This document shows, one piece after another, positions 11,816 to 24,649 of a stretch of 64,000 nt of DNA (its first letter is position 1; each line of letters begins with the position of its first letter). Both the position numbers and the translations under genes were made by a program. The DNA is from Lamellibrachia satsuma (taxonomy: Eukaryota > Annelida > Polychaeta > Sabellida > Siboglinidae), in the NCBI GenBank assembly GCA_033239005.1, contig BSQZ01000001.1, positions 6,670,001 to 6,734,000 on the forward strand, given 5' to 3'. Under the pieces are notes generated by a model that was not told the DNA's origin, ran no database searches, and worked only from the letters and a program-made list of their open reading frames with translations.

Positions 11816-14120
11816 GTGATATCTCGTTTAATCCAGGATAGCTTTCTTACTCGGCACGTACTAGAACCAACCAGGGGAGAAAATGTATTAGATATAGTTT
11901 TGTCATCACAAAAAGAATTAGTGGACAATGTAAAAATGTTTGATCCATTGGGTAATAGTGACCATAATCAAATACATTTTGACATCAATGTAAAATCAGA
12001 AAGTAAAAATAAGAAAACGTACAAGAGAAACTTCCACAAAGGTAACTACAAAGATATGAGAAAATACTTAGCACAGCTAGATTGGAATAACATGCTGATG
12101 AATAAGACTGCAATTGAATGTTGGAATATTCTAAAATATGAAATTGAGAGTATCATTGATAAATTTGTTCCCTTCCGAAAACAAGGAAAACGGTGTAGAA
12201 AGAAACACTTGTCAAAAGAGGCAATTAGAAAAATAATGCTAAAACAAACTATGTGGAGGGTTTATAGGCGTACCAGAAAGGAAGAAGACTATGCAAAATA
12301 CAAAGAGGCACTTAATGCAGCTACAACTGAAATCAGACAGTCTAAAAGAAGCTATGAGCAAAAACTGGCATGTAACATAAAAAATGACAGCAAGAGTTTT
12401 TATGCATATGTCAGGAGTAAACAAAACGTACAAGACAAGGTTGGACCTCTAGAAGACAGTGCTGGAAATATAATATCACAGGGGTTTTTAATGGCGGAAG
12501 ACCTAAATGGTTACTTCAGTTCAGTGTTTACCAAAGAAGATATTAGTTCATTACCAGTTGCTGATGCTAAATTTCAGGGGGCTAAATCTGACTATTTAGG
12601 ACCGTTAGTTGTAACTCCAGAATTGGTAGCTAAGAAAATAAAGGCAATGAAGGATAACAAATCACCGGGAGTGGATGGGATTCCTCCAAAATTACTAATG
12701 GAAACAGTAGATCAAATCAGTATACCACTTGCAAGAGTATTCAACTTGTCATTAAAAGAGGGAGTTGTTCCGTTTGAATGGAAAGAAGCAAACATCATAC
12801 CATTATTTAAAAAGGGTTCGAGAAATAAGTCAGAGAATTACAGACCAGTGAGTTTAACGTCAGTGATTTGTAAATTATTAGAAAGGTTAATTAAAGACCA
12901 TATGGTGGACTTCCTCGTTAAGCATAAATTATTAAATTCATCTCAACATGGATTCCTTAAAGCGAGGTCATGCTTAACAAATATGTTATGTTTTTTTTGG
13001 AAGAAATCACTAAGTGGATAGACGTGGGATCGCCAGTAGATATTATCTACTTAGATTTTCAGAAAGCTTTTGACAAAGTGCCATATCAAAGATTGCTACT
13101 TAAATTAAAAGCCCATGGTATCGGGGATAGCATAACTGACTGGATAGAACAATGGCTGACTGACAGAAGACAACGAGTTGTAGTAGATGGAGAAGTTTCA
13201 AATTGGAAATCGGTTTTGAGTGGGGTACCTCAAGGATCAGTATTAGGACCTATATTATTCTTAATTTATATCAATGACTTGGACGACAGTATAACAAGTA
13301 ACGTACTGAAATTTGCAGACGACACAAAACTGTTTAGAAAGGTTAATACTGATGGTGATAAACAACATTTACAAAACGATCTAGACAGATTAGTGAAATG
13401 GTCTGAGAAATGGCAGATGCTGTTCAATTTTGGGAAATGTAAATGCCTACATACAGGACATGCGAACTTGAATGTAAACTATAAAATGGGAGCTACTGTT
13501 GTGGGTACTACTGTAAAAGAAAAGGACTTAGGAGTTACAATAAGCGCTGATATGAAAGTTTCAGAGCAGTGTGGTATTGCAGCTTCAAAGGGTAATCAAA
13601 TTCTTGGATTGATTAGAAGAAACATAACATACAAGGAAAACAGTTAATTATACCTCTTTATAAAGCAATAGTTAGACCTCATTTAGAATACTGTATACAA
13701 GCATGGAGACCATATCGTAAGAAGGATATAGATACGCTTGAACGCATACAAAGGAGAGCAACTAAAATGATTCCAGAACTTAGAGACCTTAGTTATGAAG
13801 AACGCCTGAAAGAATGTGGTTTAACAACTCTAGAGACAAGGAGGTTAAGAGGAGATCAGATTGAAGTTTTTAAGATATTGAATGGGTATGAAAATATTGA
13901 TAGAAATATATTTTTCTCACTCAAGAAGGATAGCAGAACTAGAGGACATGAGGTAAAATTAGTAAAGGATCAATGTGGATTGGACATCAGGAAGCACTCG
14001 TTCTCACAGAGGACAATAAATGAATGGAACAAACTGTCTACAGATTGTGTAACTGCTAGCAGCGTGAATATGTTTAAAAACAAGGTTGACACATATATCA
14101 GGAGGGCGGGTTATAAGTAG
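11816..14120 (+). pseudogene. CR1/Jockey-like LINE ORF2, frameshifted (copy A)
   Basis: Encodes the end of an endonuclease domain (LDIVLSS...GNSDHNQIHF), then a reverse transcriptase with NKSPGVDGIP, YRPVSLTS, LDFQKAFDKVP, SGVPQGSVLGP and the catalytic FADDTKL. The typical C-terminus follows (HSFSQRTINEWNKLS...RRAGYK). The open frame has no ATG (it opens at GTG 11816), and the endonuclease start is missing, so the insertion is 5'-truncated. Relative to copy B there is a +2 in a T run near 12990 (8 T against 6) and a -1 near 13636 (AAGGAAAA against AAGGGAAAA); both break the frame. The 3' tail ends in three TCTTGTTAAA units at 14200-14230. Confidence 0.85.
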
Positions 14121-14390
14121 GTGAACATTGTTGGACTCTCGATAAGCCAATGGCTTCCTTGTCCACTTGCCATCTGGGCCTTTGGCTTGGATGGCAAATC
14201 TTGTTAAATCTTGTTAAATCTTGTTAAATGCTATGTTCTGTCCAACCCTGTTAGTTTTGAAAGATTATATCGGCAAGTCGGCGATATAGCCTACCCCTCA
14301 AAAGTCACGATTGTACGTGCATCCCACGTGCCTACTGAGGCCCTGAACTAACTGGACTGAACCAACCGTGGCACGTGCGCCGTGCACGAG

Positions 14391-15043
14391 ATTTTAACAA
14401 GATTTGCCATCTAAGCCAAAGGCCCAGATGGCAAGTGGACAAGGAAGCCATTGGCTTATCGAAGGTCCAACAATGTTCATCTACGTGTAACCCGCCCTCC
14501 TGAGATATGTGTCAACCGTGTTTTTAAACATATTCACGCTGCTAGCAGTTACACAATCCGTAGACAATTTATTCCATTCATTTGTTGTCCTCTGTGAGAA
14601 CGAGTACTTCCTGATATCCAATCTACTCTGATCCTTTACTAATTTTACCCCATGTCCTCTAGTTTTGCTATCTTTCTTGAGTGAGAAAAAACATTTCTAT
14701 CAATATTTTCATACCCATTCAATATCTTAAACACTTCAATCCGATCTCCTCTTAACCTTCTTTGTCTCTAGAGTTGTTAAACCACATTCTTTCAGGCGTT
14801 CTTCATGACTAAGGTCTCTCAGTTCTGGGATCATTTTAGTTGCTCTCCTCTGTATGCGTTCAAGCGTATCTATAACCTTCTAACGATATGGTCTCCATGC
14901 TTGTATACAGTATTCTAAATGAGGTCTAATTATTGCTTTATACAGAGGTATAATTAGCTTTTTCCCTTGTGTGGTATGTTTCTCCTAATCAACCCAATAA
15001 TTTGCTTACCATTTAAAGCTGCAATACCACACTGCTTTCTTGT
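14391..15043 (-). mobile_element. inverted CR1-like LINE 3' fragment (copy A)
   Basis: Reverse complement of about 650 bp of the 3' end of the LINE just upstream, from GCAGTGTGGTATTGCAG to the tail GATTTGCCATCTAAGCC. It carries several frameshifts. The two copies face tail to tail across a spacer of about 165 bp and form a long interrupted palindrome. The twin is 33043-33695. Confidence 0.85.
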
Positions 15044-17452
15044 TAAAGCTTGCTAAATCTTAGGTGTCAACTCTTGAGTGATGCACATATGTAAGACTGG
15101 AAACAGAAATACGTAAGATCGCAGACGAGTCAGTATGATTATCTACGTCCGCTGGTTTGCCGCGCATGCTCAATTGCCTTGCAAACTGGGATATATTGAT
15201 CTCGCGAGATTTGGCGTATCTGACTGCGCACAACTGAAATATCGTCGAGCGTCGTTCTTTGGACGTGTTTTGAACTGATGGTCTTCCAACAATTCGCATG
15301 CCATTTGACAAACGTTGGTTGCTTCCGTAATAATAAAAACTTCAAAACTCACAAAACCCGACGCCCATAAGCAGGGATTCAATTATAATGTCAATTACAC
15401 AGCACCATAAAAACTCAATTACAATAATAACATAAAAAATCAGTTACAATTATATCGCTTAAGCAAATCAATTACAATTATATCGCTTAAATAAATCAAT
15501 TACAATTATATTACTTAAACAAATCAATTACAATTATATCGCTTAAACAAATCAATTACAACTATATCGCTTAAACTTATCAATTACATCACTTCAACCA
15601 ATGAACATTATAATTACGGTAGTTCAAAAAGACAATTAAAGTGTTACCCAATACATAAAGGTTAATTGCATTAGTTCATAGGTTGAGAACAACTACACGT
15701 TTTTATAATGGAAGGTTACGCGTATCATTACTGCTCATTTTTAAACAAAGGCTTTCGGTGAATTGTGCATTCTTGCCACGGCTCTCTTCATTTACAGTGG
15801 CCTATTACAATCATACAGCCTCATAAAGTCAGTCACGATTATAATGTTTAAAAATCAATTATACTGTGCTTGTAACCTGTTACAAACTACACAATTACAA
15901 TTTAACTAACACCACCTATAGGCCCTAAGACCTCACATTTAAGAAAATAAGTACTATTTAGATCTATGGGTACACCGTCCGAATTGACACCTGTGTATCC
16001 ATAGATGTAGAGAGGAGACCGGAGCTAGTTGTATACAGGGACAAGTTGTTAGAGTCGTTTTTACAAAAAAAACATAGCACTCATGGAAATACCATCGAGA
16101 ATAGTTGGTTGGAAGTCCACCATCAGACACACTGTCCAAAAATAGGGAGTTAAGAAGACGAAATTTAACGAGGTGTGGACAAAAATTAATTTTTAAATAC
16201 CTATAATTAACTTGTTTAGGTATATCCACATAATATCATCTCACGCAGCCACTTTTTATGTTTGGTGAATGAAACCTGAAATATGTCTACTATATAGTAT
16301 AAGGGCTTACGCCAAAAAAACTGAAATCCTCGATTTGTTATCATCCACCTGCGCTCAACTGCAAAATTGTGTTTGAGGCAAGTTGTTACAATTGTATTGG
16401 GGCAAGTTTTTACAATTGTAACAACGCTCGGGCGGCTCATACCGATGGCTCAGCCAGCAAGTTGTGTGCTGACAATAACTGAAAGGACACAGTTGATTTA
16501 ACCACAACATATGAGCGCTTTATTTCACTTGTGAAGCCTAGCGTACTGGTTTATAACCAGTAGTGCTAGCAGCATCAAACAAAATTGACAAATATCTCAG
16601 AAGGGCACACAGATGGCAAATTGTTGGATTCTCGATAAGTCAATGGCTTCCTTGTCCACTTGCCATCTGGGTGTTTTGCTTTGGATGGCAAACTTATGGC
16701 ACAGTCCTGTTTGAGCAATTAATCAATATTGCACGATACATTGACATTTGGATATTCGTGCGCGTGAGCGTGCGCGTGTGCGTGAATGCGTACGTGTGTG
16801 TATCTTTCAATCAAGCATTACATATATATTGCTATTCACTATTTCATTCTCCATCAATAATTCGTATTCAATTCATAATTAATTGTTATGTAAGAATCCG
16901 GGGAATGAGTGCCCTTTGGTAACTAAAAACGAAAAGCTTAATATATGAAGCTGTGAACATCTACATTGTGTATAAGACGCATAAGTATGTATAATTCAAT
17001 TAATGTAATAACAGCACGAGTGACAATTGCTTTGCGATCCACATGTTCTTTGCTGTAACAACGTGCCCCGTATGGTGTAACAACTTGCCCTGCTTACGGG
17101 GCTAGTTGTTACAGTCGACCGCGCCTGGAAAACGTCACATATCTACCTAACTACAATACGGAATATCAATGTTATGGTATATTTTATTAACACGAATAAT
17201 GAATTTAATGTATACGTTTACATAAATAATGCATCTATCATACTTTTCACAACAAAGTGACTTTAACTGAACATTGTACTAACAAGCCCCGGTCTCGCGA
17301 TCTGTAAAATCGACATGACTAGCAAACGTTAAATCAATGCATCGTTACACCAGGTACGGGTCTCTCCGTAAGCAACGCGATGTCTCCCCAGTCCCTCACT
17401 GAGATGCTAAGTTTTTCGTTTCGGCAAACACGACGATTTCTTCAAACTGCAG
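15044..17452 (+). other. spacer or intron before the first receptor exon (copy A)
   Basis: Holds a 28-bp tandem repeat (15435-15595, about six units with AATCAATTACAATTATATCG). It also has a CR1 3' tail fragment (16590-16700), a GTGCGCGTG-rich run (16757-16800), and a hairpin at 17046-17112 whose arms are GTAACAACGTGCCCCGTA and TACGGGGCTAGTTGTTAC. No signal-peptide exon was found here. The open frame at 16563-16922 runs through the LINE tail and is not a gene. Confidence 0.5.
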
Positions 17453-17578
17453 CAACGGTCGACCCGAAGACTTGCGAGGAGTTCCTCTGCGGCGACTGGA
17501 GCAAGTGCATCCCGATGCACTGGTTCTGCGACGGAGAGCGAGACTGCGCCGACGGATCTGACGAACAGGCGCACTGTG
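17453..17578 (+). CDS. LDLR-A module 1 exon (copy A)
   Basis: Acceptor TTCTTCAAACTGCAG, donor G/GTGAGT, phase 1-1, 126 nt. Encodes an LDLR-A module with calcium-site DCADGSDEQ. The frame extends upstream to an ATG at 17380, but that N-terminus has no signal-peptide character, so I use the acceptor. Confidence 0.7.
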
Positions 17579-18412
17579 GTGAGTTGATGTTTTGGCCTAC
17601 TATTCATTACAAGTTTCTATTCCCAGACATTCCTTCGTTATGGATGCATACTTATGACAGGATAACTTGGTAGTTCGTGTTTACAAAGTTTCAGGATACA
17701 CAGCACTACCACGGAAAAGTGACGCGTTGCCTTGTATTACGTAACTTTGGACAATCGAAGAAAAGACACATGACGTTGTCAACAAGTGTACGTAATTGTT
17801 CGCATAGCATTGCAGACAGTTGTACGTAACCACAAATGATAAATCGATGGTTCGTAGACAGGGTAATATCGGAATGAATTTCGAAAAAAATAAACGAAAT
17901 AAAAAGAGACGAAGAGCGGGGCGAATTTTTTTGCCTAGCCCTTCCCTAGGCCTGGAATATCGCAAGATCGAAACCAACGCATACCTCAGCTACAATTTTA
18001 TAACACTATGTTTAAAATGTTTAGCTTTCTCTACACTTAAATTTAAAGCACGAGTTAAATGTCTATCACAGTTTGTTATGTAACACAACATATTTTATCG
18101 ACAAAACTGTTCGTGTTTGCTGGGTGTTGCAACTACCCGATACATCGTACGGGGTTAACTAGCATATTGTTTGCCCTTTTCTCCCAAATAAATTTTTGGA
18201 GTTGAGTTGTGTTGGGTGAGCACAAATAGCACAATTGTCAAATATTGTGTTTTAAGGTAGTTTTAGTTATCGGAATTGCTACGAATAGCAGCATTAGTCG
18301 TGTAGTTGCATGCTAACACCGTTACGCATGATTATTTATATCCCCTTCTAACTTCAATGGAAAAAGTTTAAACACCCTTCAAAATGTACCCACCAAATCA
18401 AATGCACTACCA

Positions 18413-18434
18413 TATATATATATATATACATACA

Positions 18435-18470
<36 letters not shown>

Positions 18471-18475
18471 TTATA
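18413..18475. repeat. TA/CATA microsatellite (copy A)
   Basis: (TA)n passing into (CATA)n. At this place copy B has about 145 extra bases plus a longer (TA)n run (37265-37490). Confidence 0.85.
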
Positions 18476-18883
18476 AAGTTTATTCACTGAACCTGTGCTG
18501 TTTCACATATAGAGCTAGATTTTTCACATAAAGACAGAATTTAAAATCGAATGTGAAACGAATAATTGTTTTTATATTTTATACTGTAGTATTCATTTCT
18601 CAATGTAACACATTCTTTTTTATAATTATTTTGACTTGGTAAATATTGTTTTTTCATTTTTAATTGGAATAATTGGTATTTAATTATTTTGAATTGAAGT
18701 AATTGGATTTTTATTATTAGGAATCAAATTGGTGTAATTGTTTTTTATTATTTGGAGTTGGAATAATTGGTGTTTCATTATTTGGAATTGGAGTACTGTG
18801 TTCGACCTAATATTATAATTATTTTTAAATGTACATGCTTTAATAACCGTACACCCACCATTTTGTAATCAATGAACCCCAGG

Positions 18884-19279
18884 TTACAATCTTGGAATTG
18901 GGATCCATGTTGTTGCTTGCTCTCCACCTATGTCAAGGCTCGGCAACGACAGATCAAAAGTTCCACCTATAGCTAGTAATAGCAGCAGTGCTCTGCTACT
19001 GTTTTGACCATCTGTGAATTCATGTACATAAATGGCAGGTAGCGCCAGTCCAGTCTCGTCAATGAACCTCTTGTCAGTCACATACATTAAGATGTGTCCG
19101 TCTTCTCGGGGCACATGTCCGGTTATATGTCTGTATGTATTTATAGAATGGATGGATTGTTTGCCTGCTAACTTGCCTCCAATGTTTGCCTCATCGTTAG
19201 TTTTAAACATGTGGTAACAACGAATAGGTGACCTGCTAAGTATATAATATAACACTACAGTTAGGAATTCAAGTGACAC
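18884..19279 (-). other. 131-codon open frame in a receptor intron (copy A)
   Basis: Minus-strand frame kept open in both copies (twin 37905-38300). It opens at a GTG, and the first ATG is in MFKTNDEAN. Composition looks protein-like, but I do not recognise a family and found no splice partners. About 75-90 bases beyond its 3' end (18795-18812) is a GTTCGACCTAAT motif like the end of the dispersed repeat at 3780/54285, so it may be transposon-derived. Confidence 0.25.
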
Positions 19280-19637
19280 AGGAACTCCTGTCAGTGTTGT
19301 AAGAAATCAACTTCCTTCATTTTGTACAGGTGTTGTACTGTTCCGTTCTTTGAGGCTTGTTTTTTTCCCTCTAGGTGGATAGTTGACCCAAATGTGTATA
19401 ATATCTCAACACGGTTCGTACACCATTAGCATGTTTATGAGACAGCGGTGGCACCATCTGTGGAAAGGCAAATGGTTGAAAAGTGATCGTGAAGAATGGC
19501 ACCACCTGGTGTACAAAGGTGATCTTTGATTTTCAACCATACTGTAAGTCAATTACAGTAATTGTTTTTTATTTTGAATTGTATTATATATATTTTTTTC
19601 TAATTGAGGTAATTTGAAGGTCACTGTTGATTTGTAG

Positions 19638-19757
19638 TGCCTGTGTCTTGCACTGATGAAGAGTTCTCATGTGTGTCCAACCGGCAGTGCATCCCAAAGA
19701 AGTGGCGCTGTGATGGAACAAACGACTGCAATGACTTGTCTGATGAACAAGACTGTG
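19638..19757 (+). CDS. LDLR-A module 2 exon (copy A)
   Basis: 120 nt, phase 1-1, identical to copy B by eye. It carries [18 protein letters not shown] and [11 protein letters not shown]. The donor is GTACAT. Confidence 0.75.
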
Positions 19758-19879
19758 GTACATAAGATTACATGTTATCCTGTATTAATGTTTCTCTATA
19801 AAATTGTTGCCATTTTTTAATAATTAATATGCAATAATTTGGTATGACCCTATGCACATTTTCGCAAGTTACCAGTACC

Positions 19880-20092
19880 CGATCAATGCTAATTCTTTCG
19901 ATATCAAAACTGTGCACACTTCTATTAAACTGACAGCCTATGTTACTTCTGATCTGATCTTTATCCTCTTCGGTGGTCTTCCTCTCTTCTGCTGTCCTTT
20001 GAAATCTTGTTTGTATGCTTGCTTAATGATGTCATCTCTAGGCATATGACAAATGTGCCCAAACCACCAAGTTTTCAATAAATTGCTCATGT
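19880..20092 (-). mobile_element. LINE C-terminal fragment next to an exon (copy A)
   Basis: Minus-strand translation resembles the ...WFGH...M.RDD..KQA...RGRP tail of RTE/Jockey-type LINE proteins. It is broken here but open in the twin (38880-39118). It ends within about 10 bp of the exon at 20101. Confidence 0.6.
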
Positions 20093-20100
20093 GTTGGCAG

Positions 20101-20346
20101 ATTCGATCAAGTCATGCATAGAGGAGAACGGCTACTTTCAGTGTGATGCAACGGACCAATGTTTCGCAATTAGTTTCCTATGTGATGGGAAATCACACTG
20201 TGGAGATGCGAGTGATGAAGGCAGTCGTTGCAACGAAACTTGCACGCCCAATTTGTGTGGACATGAATGTCATGCAACGCCGACTGGCCCTTTGTGCTAC
20301 TGTCGGGAAGGATACACTCTTGATGCTAACAATGTTACCTGTTCAG
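20101..20346 (+). CDS. LDLR-A module 3 plus EGF exon (copy A)
   Basis: 246 nt, phase 1-1. One exon carries an LDLR-A module ([12 protein letters not shown]) fused to an EGF module ([20 protein letters not shown]). It is intact in this copy. Confidence 0.75.
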
Positions 20347-20703
20347 GTAGGAGCCGTATCGTAGCCAAGTAATTAAAATCAAAGCGAATAATTTGTAAGG
20401 TGCCATTCCAAATGTCGTTTCTCATGGCACTGTGCAAAATGTTTTTCGCCACATTTTTTAATTAATAAAATTAAGACATATTAGAAAAGATATTATTTAA
20501 AATGTTAAAACAATATTAATAATAATGCCAAATATTTATAAACCATAATATTTATATGTATGTAGAAAAGGTTGCCAGATCTGCACATCTGTATATCTGA
20601 CCAGCCTCTTTAATCAGACCATTTTATTTCAGTAACTTGGCTGGCCTCTGTAGAGGGTTCCACTGTGTGTCTACGCTGCTGAAGTAATCCCTTCAACTTG
20701 CAG

Positions 20704-20945
20704 ACATTGATGAGTGTGCCGTGGACCCCCTGTCTGCAGCCACTACTGCACCAACACTGCCGGTAGCTTCTGGTGTTCTTGTGCATCTGGCTACACGCTG
20801 CAGGCGGACGCCCGTCGTTGCCGTCCCACGGATGCTACTAGCGCCATCTTGTTTTACTCGACCCAGTCACAGATCATGAAGATATCTCTGAAGACAAAGC
20901 AGCCGACTGTAATTCAAACCCATTACAACCACCCTGTCGATACAG
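20704..20945 (+). pseudogene. EGF-CA and propeller 1 start exon, frameshifted (copy A)
   Basis: Starts DIDECAVD like copy B but has five C instead of six at about 20728 and loses frame. 242 nt against 243 in copy B. Confidence 0.75.
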
Positions 20946-21276
20946 GTATACTTGTTGTTTATAAAACTTATACGTTAATTTCACAATTCCTTTCTCAATT
21001 AATTTAGCCCATCGTTAATCAGGTTTGTTGATGTTAAAATGATAGTTATATCCACAGTCGGTTTCATAAACGAGTGCACACTTTTGTTAAAATTATCAAA
21101 AGAATTAACTTTTGAGTGTATAGAGCCAAACCACTGTTGCCCTTTATTTGCCGACTTTGGAGAATATTTTAGAATAGCATCTTTGTTTATGGTCTGTGTT
21201 GCCTATGTAGTTATTCGATAGGTTTTGGGTTGGGCATTATATATTGGAATAGAATGTGGTCTTGATTAATTTTCAG

Positions 21277-21381
21277 CATACGACCTTCTGACCAATCGTG
21301 TCTACTGGTGTGATGTTGACGAGAAATATGTAAAATCAAGTAGTTCTGAAGGCAAAAATGTGACAACCATCATCAAAATCG
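21277..21381 (+). CDS. propeller 1 exon with YWCD (copy A)
   Basis: 105 nt, phase 1-1, intact, same as copy B. Encodes [19 protein letters not shown]. Confidence 0.7.
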
Positions 21382-21787
21382 GTTTGTACAACAAAACTTG
21401 TCTCTCATTTATTAACGTATTATGTGTGTATATAATATATATACATACTTATGTACAATATGTACTTTTATAGATGTATGTTTAAAAAAATTTTGTGTAG
21501 GAGCTGAAAGCATAACAGGAGGGAATGAGGTATATCTTCAGATTGAATTCTGCTGTCATTTATTAATTCTTCATTTCTTAAATAAAATTTTCTGGGCTGG
21601 CTCTAATGTTGTACACTGTTAGCCATTTTGGCTAAAGCCCCACATTTTTGTTTAGCCAAATAAAATTTGTTTAATGTGCATTGAGACAACAATAAATACT
21701 CATGTATTCTGCATGCTTTTGAATGAAAATGCTGGTGGCCAAATTGGCTCAAATGGTTAACTTTTGTTTAGCCAAATCCGATACCAT

Positions 21788-21905
21788 GTGGCCTATGGTC
21801 TAAATGACCACTGACCTATGGTCTAAATGACCACTGGCCTATGGTCTAATTACCACTGGCCTATGGTCTAAATTACTACTGGCCTATGGTCTAAATTACC
21901 ACTGG
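21788..21905. repeat. 23-bp tandem repeat (copy A)
   Basis: About five units of CCTATGGTCTAAATGACCAC plus three bases. The twin is 40817-40935. Confidence 0.8.
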
Positions 21906-22132
21906 TGGTAGTGCTAGCCTAGATGTACAATAACTGATTCCTATGCTAACATCTTCAGATTTAGATACAGCACATCATACAAACTTTGATTAAAAAGATG
22001 AAAGGTCACATATGTTATCACATATTGCAGTTATTAATCTTCCGTGTAGACCATGTCAAAATGAATGATGCAGAAACATTAAAAAATAATTTTGAACTAT
22101 TTTAATTAATGCTCCAAGTTTACAATTCACTT

Positions 22133-22312
22133 GCTATCGTTTCAAAACTTGGGCAATGTTGTTCACGCAACTTTGCCTGTGTCTTTCTGAAGAGAGTCAG
22201 TAAAAGTCGTTGATCCCTTCTATCTGGTGTCTAGGCCAGGGGAAGTAAAAGATCCCACTGCAAAAGCATCGGTCAATTCTACTGACTACCTCGCAAGAGG
22301 ATACTATTAAAT
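22133..22312 (+). mobile_element. SINE body, headless (copy A)
   Basis: Contains GTTTCAAAACTTGGGCAATG, GTGTCTTTCTGAAGAGAG and CCAGGGGAAGTAAAAGATC, the body shared with the SINEs at 714, 53580 and 56475. No tRNA-like head. The twin is 41163-41342. Confidence 0.6.
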
Positions 22313-22370
22313 GAGTGAATTTAATGATTTAGGTGATTCTACTGACATCAGTCCTTCATGTTGCCTCTAG

Positions 22371-22542
22371 GGCTGACTACTCCAGAAAGCATAGATGTTG
22401 ACTGGGTGGCTAGGCGACTTTACATCGTTGACTCGGGGTCCCCCAAGATCATTGTCTGTGCCATGGATGGCTCTGTGTGCACAGTTCTTGTGCAGTGACA
22501 TCAGGAAACGCCACGATCAGTTGTAGTAGACCCAAATACAGG
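22371..22542 (+). pseudogene. propeller 1 exon with in-frame stop (copy A)
   Basis: Same 172-nt length as copy B, but a -2 near 22488 and a +2 near 22510 shift the frame between them and create a TGA. Compensating indels inside one exon look more like consensus error than drift. Confidence 0.7.
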
Positions 22543-23044
22543 GTAAGTATTGCATTGTCTATTTTGAGACATTTTCGGTGCTGCCAATGTTACTTCTGGA
22601 TGTGAAAAACAAAGTTTATGCATGGTGAATATTTTTTGCTGACATAATTATATTTATGTCATTTATTTCTTTGATTTTCTCAAATGATATAATTTGTGGC
22701 TATTTTTACATTTACAAAAATTATTTTTAGATCTTGTAGCATAACCAAATACATAAATGAAAAACCCAAAATGTTATTAATCTGGTATTTCAACATCAAT
22801 CTGTGAAGAAATGGTAAATTTATCTTTAAAAACTTCTACTGAAACTACTCAATTCAAGGCAAGCCTGCAGTAGCCACCATAGCTACCTTAGAGAACATCT
22901 AAATTAACAATGTTGTATTTTGTGTTTTAATCTTTATTGTTGTAAGATACTTACCATTGATCAGAAATTGTAAAAACCAGGAATTTTACCGACCAGTAAA
23001 TCTTCTTATGAAAAATATATCATCATCAAAGGTGAACATTTATT

Positions 23045-23530
23045 AGTCTGCCTTCTATTACCCTGCAACAATCCATGTACATGTTGTAAAACTGGCTTCT
23101 ATTGCCCCACAAAAATCTCTATACATGTTGTAAAACTGCCTACTATTGACCCACAACAATATCTATACATGTTGTAAAACTGGCTTCTATTGCCCTACAA
23201 AAATCTCTATACATGTTGTAAAACTGGCTTCCATTGCCCTACAACAATATCTGTACATATAAAACTGGCTTCTATTGCCCTACAACAATCTCTGTACATG
23301 TTGTAAAAATGGCTTCCATTGCTGTAAAACAATCTCTATACATGTAAAACTGGCTTCTATTGCCCTACAACAATCTCTACGCATGTTGCAAAACTGGATT
23401 CTGCCCTACAACAATCTCTATATATGTTATAAAACTGGCTTCTATTGCCCTACAACAATCTCCATATGTTGTAAAACTGGCCTCTATTGCCCTACAACAA
23501 TCTCTATACATGTTGTAAAACTGCCATCAT
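23045..23530. repeat. about 44-bp tandem repeat (copy A)
   Basis: About eleven imperfect units with ATGTTGTAAAACTGGCTTCT and ATTGCCCTACAACAATCTCT. The twin is 42085-42560. Confidence 0.85.
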
Positions 23531-23762
23531 CGCCAAATCATTTATTTTCTACAATATTAAGATTTTGTGTCGACTGTTTTTAGGACATAAGTTCAGATAA
23601 ATCGCCCATATGAAATCCTGCGCTACTTATATGAGATTTATTTCATATTTACTGACTCAGCCAAATATTAAAAGACAGGTTTTGCCCATATGACAATCCA
23701 CACGCCCGTATGAGCTGAACCATGAAATAACACTGTATGGTTATTATTTTTAACCAACGTTG

Positions 23763-23995
23763 CAATGTCCTAACCTCTGTGACAATGTCCCAACCTCTGT
23801 GGCAATGTTCCAACCTCTGTGGCAATGTCCCAACCTCTGTGACAATGTCCCAACCTCTGTGGCAATGTTCCAACCTCTGTGGCAATGTCCCAACCTCTGT
23901 GACAATGTCCCAACCTTTGTGGCAATGTCCCAACCTCTGTGGCAATGTCCCAACCTCTGTGGCAATGTCCCGTCCTCTGTGGCAATGTCCCGTCA
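23763..23995. repeat. 20-bp minisatellite, about 12 copies (copy A)
   Basis: Unit CAATGTCCCAACCTCTGTGG. Every third unit tends to share the same variant, giving a 60-bp higher order. Open frames on both strands here are artefacts. The twin is 42805-43037, with the same copy number. Confidence 0.9.
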
Positions 23996-24088
23996 AACAG
24001 TCATTCAGTTAACCAAGGGAAATCACTGTACATAATTCCTTTAACCAAGCACTTGCGACATGACTATATACTCTCCCACACCTTGTAG

Positions 24089-24290
24089 GGTGCTGTTCTG
24101 GAGTGATTGGGGCGTGCAAGCCAAGATTGAACGAAGTGGCATGGACGGCCAGGGGCGACATGAGTTGGTGTCTACCGACATAGTCTGGCCAAATGGCCTC
24201 ACTTTGGACTACCCCCTCCAGACAGTATACTGGGTGGATGCGAGTCTAGACCGACTGGAGAGAATTAACATGGATGGTACAAAGAGAACG
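24089..24290 (+). pseudogene. propeller 1 exon with lost donor (copy A)
   Basis: Encodes FWSDWG and [17 protein letters not shown]. The exon is followed by CAGTGCGT where copy B has GTACGT, so the GT donor is gone. Confidence 0.7.
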
Positions 24291-24649
24291 CAGTGCGTGT
24301 CAAGTCAGACGATTCTTCTTTGATTGATCTGTTCCTGTACTTCTGACTGCACAAGTGACCACATGTAGAGAGTATTACAACCTATAAAATGTGAATCCTA
24401 AAAATGTTGTTAAATGAAAAACCAGAGATTAATGAGATCTTTCAGACCTGTTTTATTTAGAGGTTATTATCATGGCATTTCTGTCTTATTTGTTGTTAGG
24501 ACATCAGAATGTGTAAAAATACATTGATGTACAACACAAAACAAAACCAGCTGCAAACCTTCACTCACTTTCATGAAACCTATTTTTGTAGTGTCTTACA
24601 TAAATTTTTTTAGGTCGATTCCTTAATATTAATTAATTATCGTTTCAAG

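Noticed and set aside
16563..16922. 119-codon plus-strand frame, present in both copies
   Set aside because: It reads through a CR1 3' tail and microsatellite-like GTGCGCGTG; no protein character.
17380..17452. ATG at 17380 (and 36041) as the receptor start codon
   Set aside because: The N-terminus it gives has no signal-peptide hydrophobic core, and a good acceptor just downstream gives the usual phase 1 LDLR-A exon.
23045..23530. CRISPR-like direct repeats
   Set aside because: The units are contiguous imperfect tandem repeats without unique spacers, in an animal intron.
23649..24035. Repetitive open frames such as [17 protein letters not shown]
   Set aside because: Product of the 20-bp minisatellite, open on both strands; same in 42709-43077.
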